From: Symbiodinium natans
Lineage: Eukaryota; Sar; Dinophyceae; Suessiales; Symbiodiniaceae
NCBI GenBank assembly: GCA_905221605.1
Contig: CAJNDS010002308.1
Location: 437,496-501,495, forward strand
Reading direction: 5' to 3'
DNA: 64,000 nt
Under the pieces are notes generated by a model. It worked only from the letters and a program-made list of their open reading frames with translations. It made no database searches and was not told where the DNA came from. Of this stretch, positions 12,301 through 23,004 are shown piece by piece. How positions within the stretch are numbered: the first letter of the stretch is position 1; every line of letters begins with the position of its first letter. The position numbers and the translations under genes were made by a program.

Positions 12301-15300
12301 AGTTGCAGCCCTCAGTGGTAAGCAGGGTAACCTTCGGCCTTCAACATCTAGGGTTTCGGGTTTAGGGTTTAGGGCTAGGGCCCAGAGTCGGCCCTTATTC
12401 CCTTTTTTGGAGTTTGGGTTCCCTTGTAAGCCCCTTTTCAAACCAAAAAGGGCACCCTGTTTATTCCTAGGTTACTCCTGTGTCTAGGCATCTCACATAT
12501 AGGTGTATACCTAAGAAAAGAGCCGAGTGTACGGAGAGAGAGACAGAGAGAAAGAGAGAGATTGGGGTTCAGGGTTTAGGGGAGTGCACGCAGATGATGA
12601 TCGTCGTGGATGAAAGCAGCGGTCCCGGAAATCAACCGGGAGCGGGGGGGGGGGGGGGGGGGGGGGATGGGGGTGAGGGCGCGCTGGGAGTGTGGAGGAT
12701 AGAAGTCTTTAGGGGGGTTGTGGTTTAGTGTCGAGTTTCGTTTAGGGCTTAGGGGTTGGGGCTCAGGGTTTAGGGTGTAGGGTTTAGGGTTTAGGGTCTA
12801 GGGTTTAGGATTTAGGATTTAGGGTTTAGTCTAGGGGTTGGGTGTTGTTAGGGCTCAGGGGTTTCGAGGCGGTACCGGGGTCTAACACAGAGCAAGCTAT
12901 CATATCCCAAAGCCTGGTAGGATCCCTGACTGGAAACCCCAAGGTTTTGGGGTTTAGGGTTTAGAGTCTAGGGTTTAGGGTTTAGGGGCTGGGTTCTTGC
13001 TCAGGAAGTTTAGCAGAACAAAGAACCGGGTCTCTTTCCCATACAACCAGGTTCGCGTAACTTCAGTACTGTTCCTGAGCAAGAACCCAGTAACTTGGCA
13101 AGTCATGATCATAATGAGGAGGGCCGAGCTTGGGTGGGGACGGACCCTAAACCCTAAACCCCAAACCCCAAACCCCAAACCCTATAACCCTATAACCCAA
13201 AAAACCCTAAACCCTGAAGTATGGGGCCTCAAGGGGACCCTTGGCGTGCCCTGCCTCAAGATGCTAAATGCCCTTTAAACCCTAACCGAGTGTGTTGCTT
13301 ACTGGTTCCCGTAAACCCAAACCCGAAACCCAAAGCTGGTTGGCAGATGAGCAAAGCTAAAACAAGGCAGCTGGAATCCGCCCTAAACCCTAAACCCCAA
13401 ACCCTAAACCCTAAACCCTAAACCCTAAATTGTAAACCCTAAACCCTAAACCCTAAAAGGCCGAAACTTGACCCACAAGGGTTTAGGGTTTAGGGTTATG
13501 AAGTCGCCAACCCCAAAATTCAAAGGGCTAACATTGTCAAGCCTAAACCCTAAACCCTAAGCCCAAAAAACCCTCAAAACCCGAAACTCTATACACTGGA
13601 AAACCCTCAAACCTCAACCCTAAACCCTATCAATATCAAGCCTGAAACTCTTGACCCAAGATCCTGTAAACTCTAATCCCTCAACCCTGTAGACCCTAGG
13701 CCCTCAACTCTCAATCCTAAACCCTAAACCCTAAACCCTAAACCCTAAACCCTAAACCCTAAACCCTGAACCCTATAAACCCTAAAGCCCTAAACCCCAA
13801 ACCCTAAACCTGCAACCCTATAAACCCTATAAACCCTCAAGCCCAAACCCTAGACCCTAAACCCGCCACCCTAAACCTAAACCCTATGAACCCTAACCCT
13901 GGACCCTGGACCCTGTAATAAACCCCATAGACCCTGAACCCTATCAACCCTAAACCCTGAACCCTATAAACCCTCAACCCGATAAACCGCCCTAAACTCC
14001 AAACCCTAAACCCTCAACCCTAAACCCTGAACCCTATAAACCCTCAACCCTATAAACCGCCCTAAACTCCAAACCCTAAACCCTAAGACCCTAAGCCCTT
14101 TGGGGGGGGGGGGGGGGGGGGGGGGGGGGTGGGCTCGGCTTGAGAGCCTGAGGCCGCGAAGCACAGCGCCGGCTCAGCGAGGATGGACCCGTTTGGGGTT
14201 TGGGGTTTAGGGTTTAGGGTTTAGGATTTAGGGTTTAGGGTTCAGGGTTTGGGGTTTAGGGTTTCGGGTTTAAGGTTTAGGGAGGTCATGTGCCCTAGGT
14301 AGCGAAACGATCGAAGCCCTGAAACGCTAAGCCCAAGACCCCATAAAATCCGAAACCCCGAGCCCTAAAGCCACGACCCTAAACGTTCCATCACCATTGG
14401 CCCCGATGTAACCCTGGTAAACCCTACAATGACCTTATGCCAACCTCGTAGCCTAAACCCTTTAAAACCCAAGCCCGAAACCCTAACCCCAAACCCTGAA
14501 CCCTAAACCCCAAACCCTAAACCCTATAAACCCGAAACCCTAAACCCCAAACCCCAAAGCCTAAACCCCCAACCCCAAACCCCAAACCCTAAACCCTATC
14601 AACCCGAAACCCTAAACCCCAAACCCCAAAGCCCAAACCCCAAACCCCAAACCCTAAACCCCAAACCCCAAACCCTAAACCCCAAACCCCAAAGCCTAAA
14701 CCCTGAAATGCGCGGATTCGCGGGGCGCCACCGATTGACAGGAGCGGCAACGTGCGGAGCAGGACCGGGATGAGGCTGGCAACCCCTTTGCAAGGGGGGG
14801 GGGGGGGGGCAGGCTTAGGGTTTGGGGTTTTGGGTTTTGGGTTTGGGGTTTGGGGTTTGGGGTTTAGGGTTTAGGGCTTAGGGTTTAGGGGGTTAAGAGG
14901 GTGTACGGGGTATATTTCGGTTCATGGGTTTACAGGGTTTAGAGGGTATAGGGGTTTGGAGGTTTCAGGGTTTACCCGCTCAGCTGCTGACGCGGTAGGG
15001 GCCGCCTCTCAAAATTTGGAGGGCTTATAAGGTTTATATGGGTTTAGAGCATTCAGGGTTTTGTAGGGTTTGAACGGTTACAATACATAGGGTTCGTACT
15101 TGTAGGCTTTGTAGCGTTGATAGGGTTTCTAGACTTTGTAAGCTTAGAGGTAAGGGATTATACGGCTTCATAAGGGTTTGCAATAGGATTTATAAGTGTC
15201 TGTCAGGGTTTGTAGTCTTTAGGGTTAAGGGTCCAAACCCTAAAGAACCTTGAGGCCTAATTTCAATTGCGAGGGCTTTTGTGCCTTGTCGAGGAAAGTC

Positions 15301-15354
15301 GGGTGTAGGACTCTAGGGTGTAAGAGTTTGCACGTTTGGCCCCACGCTCGCTTG

Positions 15355-15390
<36 letters not shown>

Positions 15391-18300
15391 GCTGGGCGCG
15401 CCCGTGCGCGCGGGGGGCCCCCGGGTCCCTCAAGCCCTGTAGAAGAAGAAGAGAGAGAATTGAAAAGAAGAACACGCGACCTTCTTCAGGACACGCACCC
15501 ACCACATCCTGGGAAAATAGTAAGATTGACATGCTGGAGTGGACCAAAACCCCTCGTCCTAAACCCTAAACCCTAAACCCTAAACCCCAAAACCCTAAAC
15601 CCTAAACCCTGATGTTCTGGTGGCTGAGTTCCCCGGGCCGCTCCATGCCATGCAGCAACGATGGGGTGGTGGTGGGGGGGGGGAGTTCGGGTTTCGGGTT
15701 TAGGGTTTAGGGTTTAGGGTTGAGGGTTGAGGGTTGAGGGTTTAGGGTTGAGGGTTGAGGGTTGAGGGCTAGGGCTTCTGATGGAAAGCGTGCGACAACT
15801 CTCAACAAAAAGTTCTGAACCCCTAGACCCTACAATTTCCCCGAAACCTAAACCCTGAACACTAAACCCGGTGCCCAAATCCTAAACTTTCTCTGTAAAT
15901 ATCCTAAACCCTAAACCCTAAACCCTAAACTCTGCCTAAAGCCTAAAGCCCAACTTACTTGCCTCTGCAAAGGCTCAGGCAAAGATTACTGAGCCAGTGC
16001 CCCAGAACTGTCAGGGGTTTGGGTTAGAGTTTGGGGTTTGGGGTTTGGGGTTGTGGGTTTGGAGTTTAGGGTTTAGGGTTTAGGGCTTAGGGTTTAGGGT
16101 TTAGGGTTTAGGGTTGGATCCATACTACGGTGGCCTTTGAGTTCCTCAACAGCAGCGCAGGCCCCCGAACCCTGCGCCCCAGACCATAAACCCCAAACCC
16201 CAAACCCCAAACCCTAAACCCTAAACCCTAAACCCTAAACCCTAAACCCTAAACCCTAAACCCTAAACCCTAAACCCTATAAACCCTAACCCCTGCCCTA
16301 AACCCTAAACCCGAAACCCTAAACCCTAAACCCCAAACCCTAGACCCCAAGTCCAGAAGCTACCGGTGCATATGGGAAGTGGAGCAGTGGATACCCAGGA
16401 TCATCCACCAGAGAATCCCTTTGAATGATCCCGAAGCCCTAGCTCAAGAACCCCAAGGCCTAGGTCCAACGAAGTGCTCAACAGACCTGCCCAAAAACAG
16501 GGCTCAGGGTTTAGGTTTCAAGCTTTGAACCAAACAATGTAAACGCAGGGTGATACATGCCCTTATACGCTAGCTTGTACAGTTCTACAGCTATACAACC
16601 CTAAACCCGTGAGAGTTAGCATTGTAGGGTTTTGGGGGCAGAGGATCTAAACACACAAGCCCTAAACCCTGCTTAATGCCCCTGAGCCCGATATCCGTTC
16701 AAATCAGCAGATATGCTCAGATGCGGTTTAGGGTCTAGGGCTTACCGCCTGTAGTTTATGGTAGGAATGACTGATGGTGCGGGGTGCAGAGCTTACTTTT
16801 AAGATGTTGTCCCTGAACCCTAAACCCTAAATCCTAAACCCACTTAGTATCCCCTCATATCCCTGTCATCATCCCCAGACCTCACCTTACTAACCCTTTT
16901 TACTAAGTCAAAAGGGCTTCCAACTATGGTTGAGGTTTAGGGCTTGGGGATTAGGAGTTTGGGTCTACGTTACATGTACACTTTTTTGCGCGCACCCCTA
17001 TACTTTTTTATGGGGGGAGGGGAGGAGGGGGGGGAGGGGGGGATGTCCGCTGTTGGGTCAAGGGACTAAAGGAGGAACCCTCATAAGGTTATTTAGGGAC
17101 CCCTTCCTTATTTCGGGCTAGTACCTCAGTAGTTCGCCCTCAGCTATCAACCGATTCAATCCCTGCATGTAGCGTGCCCTCTGCACCATTCCCCCTCAAC
17201 CCTAAACCCCCAAACCCTAAACCCTAAACCCCCATGTGTGTTTGAAAGGGCCATGCAATGTCTTCTCAGGCTCATCGCCAACCACAAAGCCGCCAGAAGC
17301 TCATGTTGTCGTTTTTTTCCACCACGACCGCCCTAAACCTTAAAAGGGCTTAGGGTTTCAGGGTTTTTAGGTTTAGGGCTTAAAGATTGGGGGGTTTAGA
17401 GATTGTTGTTGCGGCTTAAGTTCAAGTTGATCCTCCAAGGGTTTAGGGTTTAGGGTTTAGGGTTTAGGGTTTAGAGTTTAGGGTTTAGGGTTTAGGGTTT
17501 AGGGTTTAGGGTTTAGGGTTTAGGGTTTAGGGGTGGGACGCTGCCTTGCCCTTGTTTTCCTCGTACCTGAGCAGTTAGGGCCATATTCGGAGTATTTTCA
17601 GGGAACCTTTTGGGGGGGGTACACCCTTAAGGGTCCGATTCTGACTCCCTTGGTAAGACCCTAAGCCTAAAACCCTAAATCCCAAAACCTCAAAAGCCCA
17701 AACTCTCAATTCTTCGTGTGCGCTCCCAATCGCGCAGAATTCGAAACCCTAAGCCCCTGCGCCCTAAGCCCCTAAGCTCTAAACCCCACGGGTTCTGAAC
17801 CCGATACCCTAGGGTTTAGGGTTTAGGGTTTAGGGTTTAGGGTTTAGGCGGTTTAGGGTTTAGGGTTTAGGGTTTAGGGTTTAGGGTTTAGGGTTTAGGG
17901 TTTAGGGTTTAGGGTTTAGGGTTTAGGGTTTAGGGTTTAGGGTACCCTATAAAGCCTAAAAACTCTATAAACCCTACTCGAAACCCTAAGCCCTAAACTC
18001 TAAACCCCTAATAAGCCCTAAACCCTGAACCCTTATATGGGTTGGTGGTCTCTTTAAGTAGGGCTTCGGCTTTGTAGGGGCATATCGGTTCTTACTAGGG
18101 TATCTCGGGGCTACATTAAGCTATAAGGGTAACAGATAAAGAGGCCACTAACTCAGCAGCTGAGCGGGCACACTTTACACTTTTGGGATACTATAACCCC
18201 CCTATAGAACTGAAAGTGTACACTTTTTGAGGGCTTCTGAACTCAGCAACTCAGACTCAAGCCCTAAAGCCTTTATAACTTAGCCCCTAAACCCGAAACC

Positions 18301-18414
18301 CGAAACCCTAAACCCTAAACCCTAAACCCTAAACCCTAAACCCTAAACGCTGACAGGGAAGTTCCGCCCTGCACCCAGGAGCTGCGCGAGGCGAAGGAGC
18401 GACTGACGCTGAGG
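6399..18414 (+). CDS. Coiled-coil protein, multi-exon (partial)
   Basis: Unidentified. Short Glu/Lys/Gln/Arg-rich exons join in phase across repeat-filled introns: 6399-6440, 6608-6640, 7102-7178, 7718-7769, 8125-8151, 8870 to about 8929, 10582-10644, 14742-14774 and 18379 to about 18414. Inferred donors are GC after 6440, 6640, 7178, 8151 and 14774, GA after 7769 and GT after 10644. Acceptors are AG|G in all but the exon at 10582. Peptides across the joins stay helical and charged, such as KREEAVKQQEATLKQ, LHAERDQLLQDITKFEAEK and LQQERQRAEQDRDE. The link between 8929 and 10582 is unresolved and exons may be missing between 10.7 and 14.7 kb. No start, stop or domain was recognised, so only a coiled-coil structural role is suggested. 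It might also be more than one gene. Confidence 0.5.
8659..8825. repeat. CCCTAAA array (long)
   Basis: An almost perfect run of CCCTAAA heptamers with one TTTAAAC-type interruption near 8705. It lies just upstream of the exon at 8870, inside an intron of the coiled-coil gene model. Confidence 0.95.
10458..10563. mobile_element. MITE family 4 copy
   Basis: The left end AAAGGCTCCAATGTAGTTCC is mirrored by the right end (complement of TACCCAAAGGC). A second copy with the same ends lies at 10857-10957. CCCTAAA units are present inside this copy but not inside the other, so telomere-type units entered or expanded within the element. Confidence 0.6.
10857..10957. mobile_element. MITE family 4 copy
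   Basis: The left end reads AAAGGCTCCAATGTAGTTCC and the right end ACTACATAGGAGCCTTTGGG is its near reverse complement. It is about 100 bp, non-coding, and only about 300 bp from its sister copy at 10458-10563. Confidence 0.65.
11249..11606. mobile_element. MITE-like element containing a TTTAGGG array
   Basis: The left end at 11249 (GTTCATGGTACTTACTAACC, continuing to about 11285) is the near reverse complement of the right end at about 11568-11606 (GGTTCATAAGTGCCATGAAC). The inverted repeats are about 37 bp. Between them lie a near-perfect TTTAGGG array from about 11309 to 11502 and a poly-G tract. This is the clearest case of a telomere-type array bounded by element ends. Confidence 0.75.
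11309..11502. repeat. TTTAGGG array (long)
   Basis: A continuous TTTAGGG run with a single short unit near 11330. It is among the longest arrays in the window and lies wholly inside the inverted-repeat element at 11249-11606. Confidence 0.95.
12382..12484. mobile_element. MITE family 8 copy
   Basis: The left end GGCCCAGAGTCGGCCCTTAT and right end GGTTACTCCTGTGTCTAG are imperfect inverted repeats. The interior has the family's paired CCCTTATTCCC and AAAAAGGGCACCC blocks. Related copies lie at 22350-22434, 28413-28530, about 48845-48950, 54430-54510 and 58395-58500, and next to the TCTP exon near 20318. Confidence 0.6.
12640..14140. repeat. Poly-G tracts and degenerate telomere-type repeat
   Basis: Poly-G tracts (12642-12666 and 14102-14129) bracket a long stretch of degenerate CCCTAAA derivatives such as CCCTATAAA and CCCTCAA, especially 13540-14095. 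No exon with independent support is seen. Apparent reading frames here translate to NPKP-type peptides, the signature of CCCTAAACCC. Confidence 0.8.
15357..15388. repeat. (GA)n microsatellite
   Basis: A pure GA dinucleotide run. It generates spurious Arg-Glu and Ser-Leu reading frames on both strands. Confidence 0.95.
16842..16922. mobile_element. MITE family 2 copy (left end short)
   Basis: It shares the block ACTTAGTATCCCCTCATAT and the right end ACTAAGTCAAAAGGGCTTCC with the copies at 5521-5790 and 47996-48152. The outermost bases of the left end are missing or replaced by CCCTAAA-type sequence. Confidence 0.55.
17437..17942. repeat. TTTAGGG arrays
   Basis: Two same-orientation TTTAGGG arrays (17437-17531 and 17811-17942) are separated by about 280 bp of mixed sequence with no coding signal. 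Both lie inside the long intron between the exons at 14742 and 18379 in the coiled-coil model. Confidence 0.95.
18158..18248. mobile_element. MITE family 3 copy
   Basis: The left part CACTTTACACTTTTGGGATA pairs with the right part GAAAGTGTACACTTTTTGAG, with outer ends CAGCAGCTGAG and CTCAGCAAC. A second copy lies at 62655-62756. It is about 90 bp and non-coding. Confidence 0.65.
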
Positions 18415-19210
18415 CGTTTCGGGCGTGAGACCATTCAGGGAACCCTAAACCCTAAACCCTAAACCCTACAATCCTAAACCCATACTTTTATTCGAACAAT
18501 AAGCTGTAAACCCTAAACCCCAAACCCAGATCTTAAACCCTGATGCGGGGCTACAGGATTCTTCGGTCACCTGAAAAAATAGGGTTGTTGAGGGAGGCTT
18601 TTTTTTCGGGCACAAAAGTTACAAGAACGGTGCTAAGGGCTTTTTTTCGTGGGTCATTCACTCATCAGTTTTCTTATTTGGATTATACATTCCTTGAGAG
18701 TGTATAGGGGTAGTTCTCCATATCAGGGTCCCATTGTTTTTTTGTTGCGGGGGGGGGGGGGGGGGGGGGGGGGGGGGTCCTGTTTAGAAGGTGCTGTACC
18801 ATGTAGGGATCCAAGAAGCGAACCTAATCTACCGAACTACTCGGGTAAACCCTGAACCCGAAACCCTACACCCTTAAACCCTGGGGCTCCTACTTGAAGG
18901 GTTGAGCAAGATCACGTTGTGGAGGGATTCCTGTCAAGAAGTGGAGTGAGAATTGAAAACCCGAAACCCTAACCCTTAACCCTTAACCCCAAACCCTTAA
19001 CCCTAAACCCTAAACCCACCAACCCTAGAGCCCTAGAACCCTAGAACCCTGAAACCCTACAACCCTAAAACCCTTAGCCCTGAACACAAGTTTAGGGTCT
19101 GGTGACCTGTTCGACAGTAGTTAGCAGAAGTGGTCAGAGCAGGCTTAGGGTTTAGGGTCTATAGGGTTTTTGGGTTTAGGGTTTTTGAGTTTAGTGTTAA
19201 CGGTTTAGCG

Positions 19211-19312
19211 TTGGGATGCTCCCCCTTATGCTAACAGCCCTTTAAGGGCACTATAGCAGCTCCTCTTATAATCCCGATTGAGGACTGTTAGTATAAGGGG
19301 GAACATCCCAAG
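19211..19312. mobile_element. MITE family 1 copy
   Basis: The best preserved member of this family. The left end TTGGGATGCTCCCCCTTATG and right end TATAAGGGGGAACATCCCAA are near-perfect inverted repeats. It has no internal telomere-type array, unlike the copy at 28016-28182. Confidence 0.75.
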
Positions 19313-19689
19313 TTTAGGGTTGCTAGGGTCTGCTTGGGCATACAAGGAAAACCCCTTTACCATAGCAACTATACTTAAGGGACCTATCACCCAAGTTGGA
19401 TCCTTATAACCCAATTTAGGGCTCTTATAACTCTACTTCTGACTAGGGGCCCCTCCTTGTAGAGCAGCCTTCACAACAACGTAACGGATCCGTGGCCATC
19501 CTTAGTGCAGAAGAGGCAGAGCCCTGAACCTCATACTGCTAAACCCTTTAGGGGTTTGGGGCTTGGGGCTTGGGGGTTAGGGTGACCCTACACTCCTAAA
19601 CCCTAAACCCCAAAACCCCAAACCCTAAACCCTAAACCCTAAACCCTAGACCCTAAACCCTTGAGGGCCCGAGTCCAGACCTTTTGCAA

Positions 19690-20175
19690 AGTCCAGGGAC
19701 CTCCACCGGAGCTGGTGCAGCGCCTCCATCCCACCGGGAGAGTTGGCCGCCTCAGTGGGCTTTTGCGGGGGGGAGTCTTTGGGTTTAGGGTTTAGGGTTT
19801 AGGTTTTAGGGTTTAGGGTTTAGGGTTTAGTGTTTAGGGTTTAGGGTTTAGGGTTTAGGTTTGGGGTTTGGGTTTAGGGTTTGAGGTTGTGGGTTTGGGG
19901 AACACCCTGGAGCACTCCCGGTGACGTCTCTGCTTCTCAGCAACTTGCTATCTCAGTCAGCAAATCCGCGCCTTGTGTGCCTTGAGAGCTCTCCGTGGGC
20001 ATCGAAACATGGCAAGCCCTTTGATGGAGGATCTCGAGGACCCTAAACCCTAAACCCTAAACCCTAAATCCTAAACCCTTTGGTTCAGGCTCTCCAGGAC
20101 GTACACTCCGAGCCCGAGGAGTCCCCGGAGGAGGTCGCTCCTCCGAGCTCCCGCGGCTGGGTGACTAGGACCGGG
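19690..20175 (+). other. Exon candidates upstream of TCTP block
   Basis: Three GC-rich islands stay open in a plus frame: about 19688-19768 (contains PPPELVQRLHPTGRVGRLSG), about 19960-20041 (contains IRALCALRALRGHRNMAS) and about 20089-20160 (contains ALQDVHSEPEESPEEVAPP). They are separated by TTTAGGG or CCCTAAA arrays like the supported exons elsewhere. They could be upstream exons of the TCTP-like gene or late exons of the coiled-coil gene. Phases were not resolved. Confidence 0.35.
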
Positions 20176-20184
20176 AGTAGGCCC

Positions 20185-20318
20185 GTATTTTCCTTCTTTT
20201 TAGGGTTTAGGGTTTAGGGTTTAGGATTAAGGGTTTAGGGTTAGGGTTGGGGTTCCCTTCTAATCCCCTCAAAGCCATAAAAGGATGCCCTTTTTCCTCC
20301 TAGGTTACTCCCGGGTCC
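20185..20318. mobile_element. MITE family 8 remnant ending at TCTP exon
   Basis: The right end (AGGTTACTCCCGGGTCCAG) matches the family's right terminus at 12466-12484 and 28505-28524, and the interior block GGTTCCCTTCTAATCCCC also matches. The left part is replaced by TTTAGGG repeat. The last bases CCAG would serve as the 3' splice site of the TCTP exon, the position expected for an introner-type element. Confidence 0.5.
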
Positions 20319-20890
20319 AGGTGAAGAAGGTGGGTTTGGCAGCGGCTCTGCTCGGGCTCCTAGGGCTTGCGGGCCTGGCGGGCACGCAGCACTTCGGCGC
20401 CTTCCAGGGCCACGCATCCCTTGGCTTGAAGACGGCGTCGAAAGTGATGATTTACAAAGATGTGCTCACCGGAGATGAGATGATCACTGACAACTACGAA
20501 CTCACGGAGGCCTTCAATGGCGCTGCCCTGACAGCGAAGTCAAGTTTGGAGGACGGCAACGAGGGGGAGAAGGTGTTGAACATTCCGAAGCACTTCCATC
20601 TGCAAGAGATGGAGCTGCCCAAGAAAGACTTCATGCTCTGGGCGAAGGATTACATGAAGAAACTTCTCCCGAAGCTCCAGAAGGACGACCCAGACCGTGT
20701 CGCCGACTTCAAGAGGGGCGCAACGGACATGATCAAGTTCGTCATGAGCAAGTATGATGAATTCCAGCTCTTCGCTGGGTCCGGCCCAGATCCACTTGAA
20801 GGCGGCCCCGCCATGGCTTACACGAAAGAGGGGGATCTCACGCCTACCTTCTACTTCTTCAAAGACGGCCTCAAGGGGGTGAAATACTAG
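20319..20890 (+). CDS. TCTP-like protein, hydrophobic N-terminus
   Basis: Homologue of translationally controlled tumour protein, a small conserved calcium- and tubulin-binding eukaryotic protein. The open frame runs from an ATG at 20285 to TAG at 20888-20890 (201 codons). The TCTP fold starts at residue 55 (MIYKDVLTGDEM). It continues through the helical hairpin (YMKKLLPKLQKDDPDRVADF) to the usual end (TPTFYFFKDGLKGVKY). The core is about 147 residues, shorter than the usual roughly 170; the loop with the first TCTP signature appears to be missing. Residues 13-33 form a hydrophobic stretch (VGLAAALLGLLGLAGLAG), like a signal peptide or anchor, which is unusual for TCTP. Bases up to about 20318 match the right end of fold-back family 8 and end in CAG. 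The true exon therefore probably begins at 20319, and the ATG at 20285 is likely not the real start. Confidence 0.85.
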
Positions 20891-20939
20891 CCGACATTCT
20901 CCTCACGTGCTGAGTAGTTTCAAGTACTTTCGACTCCCA

Positions 20940-21960
20940 TTTGCTTAAGGAGCCCCCCCCCCCCCCCCCCTATAAGAGCAAAGCACTACTCCCCTATATT
21001 GCCCTTATCAGGACGAGAATGCTTCATGTTTTGAGGGGTTCACAGAGCAAATAGTAGTCAAGCTGATAGAGCGAGTCTTCCATATCATCGCTTGCCCTGG
21101 CATCCGATGTTTGTGCTTTCACGCTCGCACTCTTTCGTGGCATGAGGAAAACGTCTCGGATGCCATTTTGACCGAGGTTCTCGTGCCCATTCAGGTTAGA
21201 TGCTCTCCCCAAGCCTTAGACCCCAAGCCCGATCAACCTTCCACCCTAAACCCCGTACATAGACACAGGGTTCAGGTTTCAGGGTTCAGGGTTCAGGGTT
21301 TAGGGTTTAGGGTTTAGGGTTTAGGGTTTAGGGTTTAGGGTTTAGGGTCATGAATCCTCCGCCCAGGCTCGTGCCTAGCCAGGAGCAGGATGAGGTGATC
21401 AAGGCTCTTGAGCGATGGTTTACCCCAACCTCCCTGTCGTTCAAGCCCAAGCCCCAAGTTTTGAACCCTGCGCCCGAAGCCTCATAGTTTAGGGTTTAGG
21501 GTTTCGGGTTTAGGGTTTGGGGGTTAGGGTTTAGGGTTTCGGGTTTAGGGTATACGGAGTCGCAGGAGTCTGCCGCCACAAACGTGCCGGCCCCGTCTGA
21601 TCTCCACTAAACCAGTCCAACTTTTCAAGATCTCCCGGTAAAACCTTCCTTGTTCCTATTCGGGCATTGGGGGGAGGGGGGGTGGGGCAGTGGGAAGGTT
21701 GTACCTTTTGTTTTGTCCTTCTTGTTAGTTTTTTTTTGGGGGGGCGGGGGGTGCGGTGGGACCTTCGGAGGAGGAGGGGGTGGGGGGGGGACCTTCCTTG
21801 TTCCTTTTCATGTTTTTCCTATTTTTTGTTGTTTTGTTTTTTTGTTGTCCATTTTTGCGGGGCGGCGGTGGGACCTTCTTTCTTCCTTTTGTGGTTTTCT
21901 TCTTATCATGTTTTCTCGGGGCGGTCAGGGTTCAGGGTTTAGGGTTTAGGCTAGGTTCCT
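20940..21960. other. Repeat-rich interval with weak exon candidates
   Basis: Downstream of TCTP there is a poly-C tract (20954-20971), degenerate TTTAGGG arrays, and a G/T-rich stretch at 21660-21930 whose long frames are low-complexity Phe/Gly. Two small islands look codon-like: 21355-21420 (contains RLVPSQEQDEVIKALERW) and 21550-21600. No family was recognised. Confidence 0.4.
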
Positions 21961-21999
21961 TATAAAACTACACAATGCAATCCATGGAGCTCCATTCAG

Positions 22000-22113
22000 A
22001 TCCTTGATGGCCGTGTTTTTGGGCACGAAGCCCTTGTATGTTGGCGATACCTGCAGAAAGCAATCAACGCTCTTCATATGAATATCAAGCCTTGCAAAGA
22101 TCAAGCCCTCTGA
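22000..22113 (+). CDS. Possible terminal exon, unknown protein
   Basis: After a possible acceptor (CATTCAG) one plus frame stays open for 37 codons to TGA. The peptide contains ILDGRVFGHEALVCWRYLQ and ends KPCKDQAL. Composition and amino-acid mix look like real protein, but no family was recognised and upstream exons are not identified. Confidence 0.35.
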   Translation: MLDGRVFGHEALVCWRYLQKAINALHMNIKPCKDQAL

Positions 22114-22349
22114 CTGGTACCCTCAAACCCGAAACTGTTCCCTACACGTCCTGGTTTAGGGTCTATAGGGTTTAAGCGTTTAGGGTTCAGGGTTTAGGGC
22201 ATCCCCGCATGCTTGCACCCGCAACCTCTGCTCACGCAGGCGACTTCCTCATGGCTTGCAGCCAACGCACCCCCTCCGGCCGAAGGCACGTCTTCGGCAC
22301 ATCCTGCAGGAATCTAGCAACCAGTTTTTATAGGGTTTAGGCTTTAGGG

Positions 22350-22434
22350 TTTAGGACCCAGAGCAGGCCATAATTCCCTTCCCTTATAAGCCCCTTTAAA
22401 CCAAAACGGGCACCATTTATATTCCTAGGTTACT
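22350..22434. mobile_element. MITE family 8 copy
   Basis: It contains AGGACCCAGAGCAGGCC at the left and TTCCTAGGTTACTC at the right, with the internal CCCTTATAAGCC and AAACGGGCACC blocks shared by the family. The right terminus runs straight into a CCCTAAA array from 22440. Confidence 0.55.
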
Positions 22435-22439
22435 CGCTA

Positions 22440-22935
22440 AGCCCTAAACCCTAAACCCTAAACCCTAAACCCTAAACCCTAAACCCTAAACCCTAAACCC
22501 TAAACCCTAAACCCTAAACCCAAATTTGCTTTCTTGTAGGTTGCGGTACTGGCACTCAGGGTTGAAGGTTGGGGTTCTCAAGGTAACTGCATCAGACACA
22601 CCTCGAACACCCCCCCCCCCCCCCCCCCTCCCTCGCCCCCACATAAACCTTCTCAGGAACCCTATAGGAGTCCGGGTTCCGTATCCTTAAACTCCTGAGG
22701 CCCTGCCCTAACCTTAAACCCTAAACCCCAAAACCCCAAACCCCAAGCCCCAAAACCCCAAACCCCAAAACCCTAAACCCCCAAACCCCAAACCCCAAAC
22801 CCCAAACCCCAAACCCCAAACCCCAAACCCTAAACCCTAAACCCCCAAACCCCCAAACCCCAAACCCTAAACCCTATATAAGCCCTAAACCCTAAACCCT
22901 AAACCCCAAACCGCAAACCCCAAACCCCGCCCCGA
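22440..22935. repeat. CCCTAAA and CCCCAAA arrays
   Basis: A clean CCCTAAA array (22440-22522) is followed by unique sequence and poly-C. A second block (about 22710-22930) is dominated by the variant heptamer CCCCAAA. The variant is clustered and not scattered, which suggests local amplification. Confidence 0.9.
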
Positions 22936-23004
22936 ACCCCCCCGAGAGGCGGCGCGAGGAAGAGGAAGAGGCCGCCCGAGTCTCCGATGATGCCCGGGTC
23001 TTGG

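Noticed and set aside
12997-13421. Open frames ending in NPKP-type peptides
   Set aside because: They are translations of CCCTAAACCC repeat; the same happens at many other sites and gives no evidence of coding.
21650-21965. Hydrophobic Phe/Gly-rich frames as membrane proteins
   Set aside because: Low-complexity G/T-rich DNA open in three overlapping frames.
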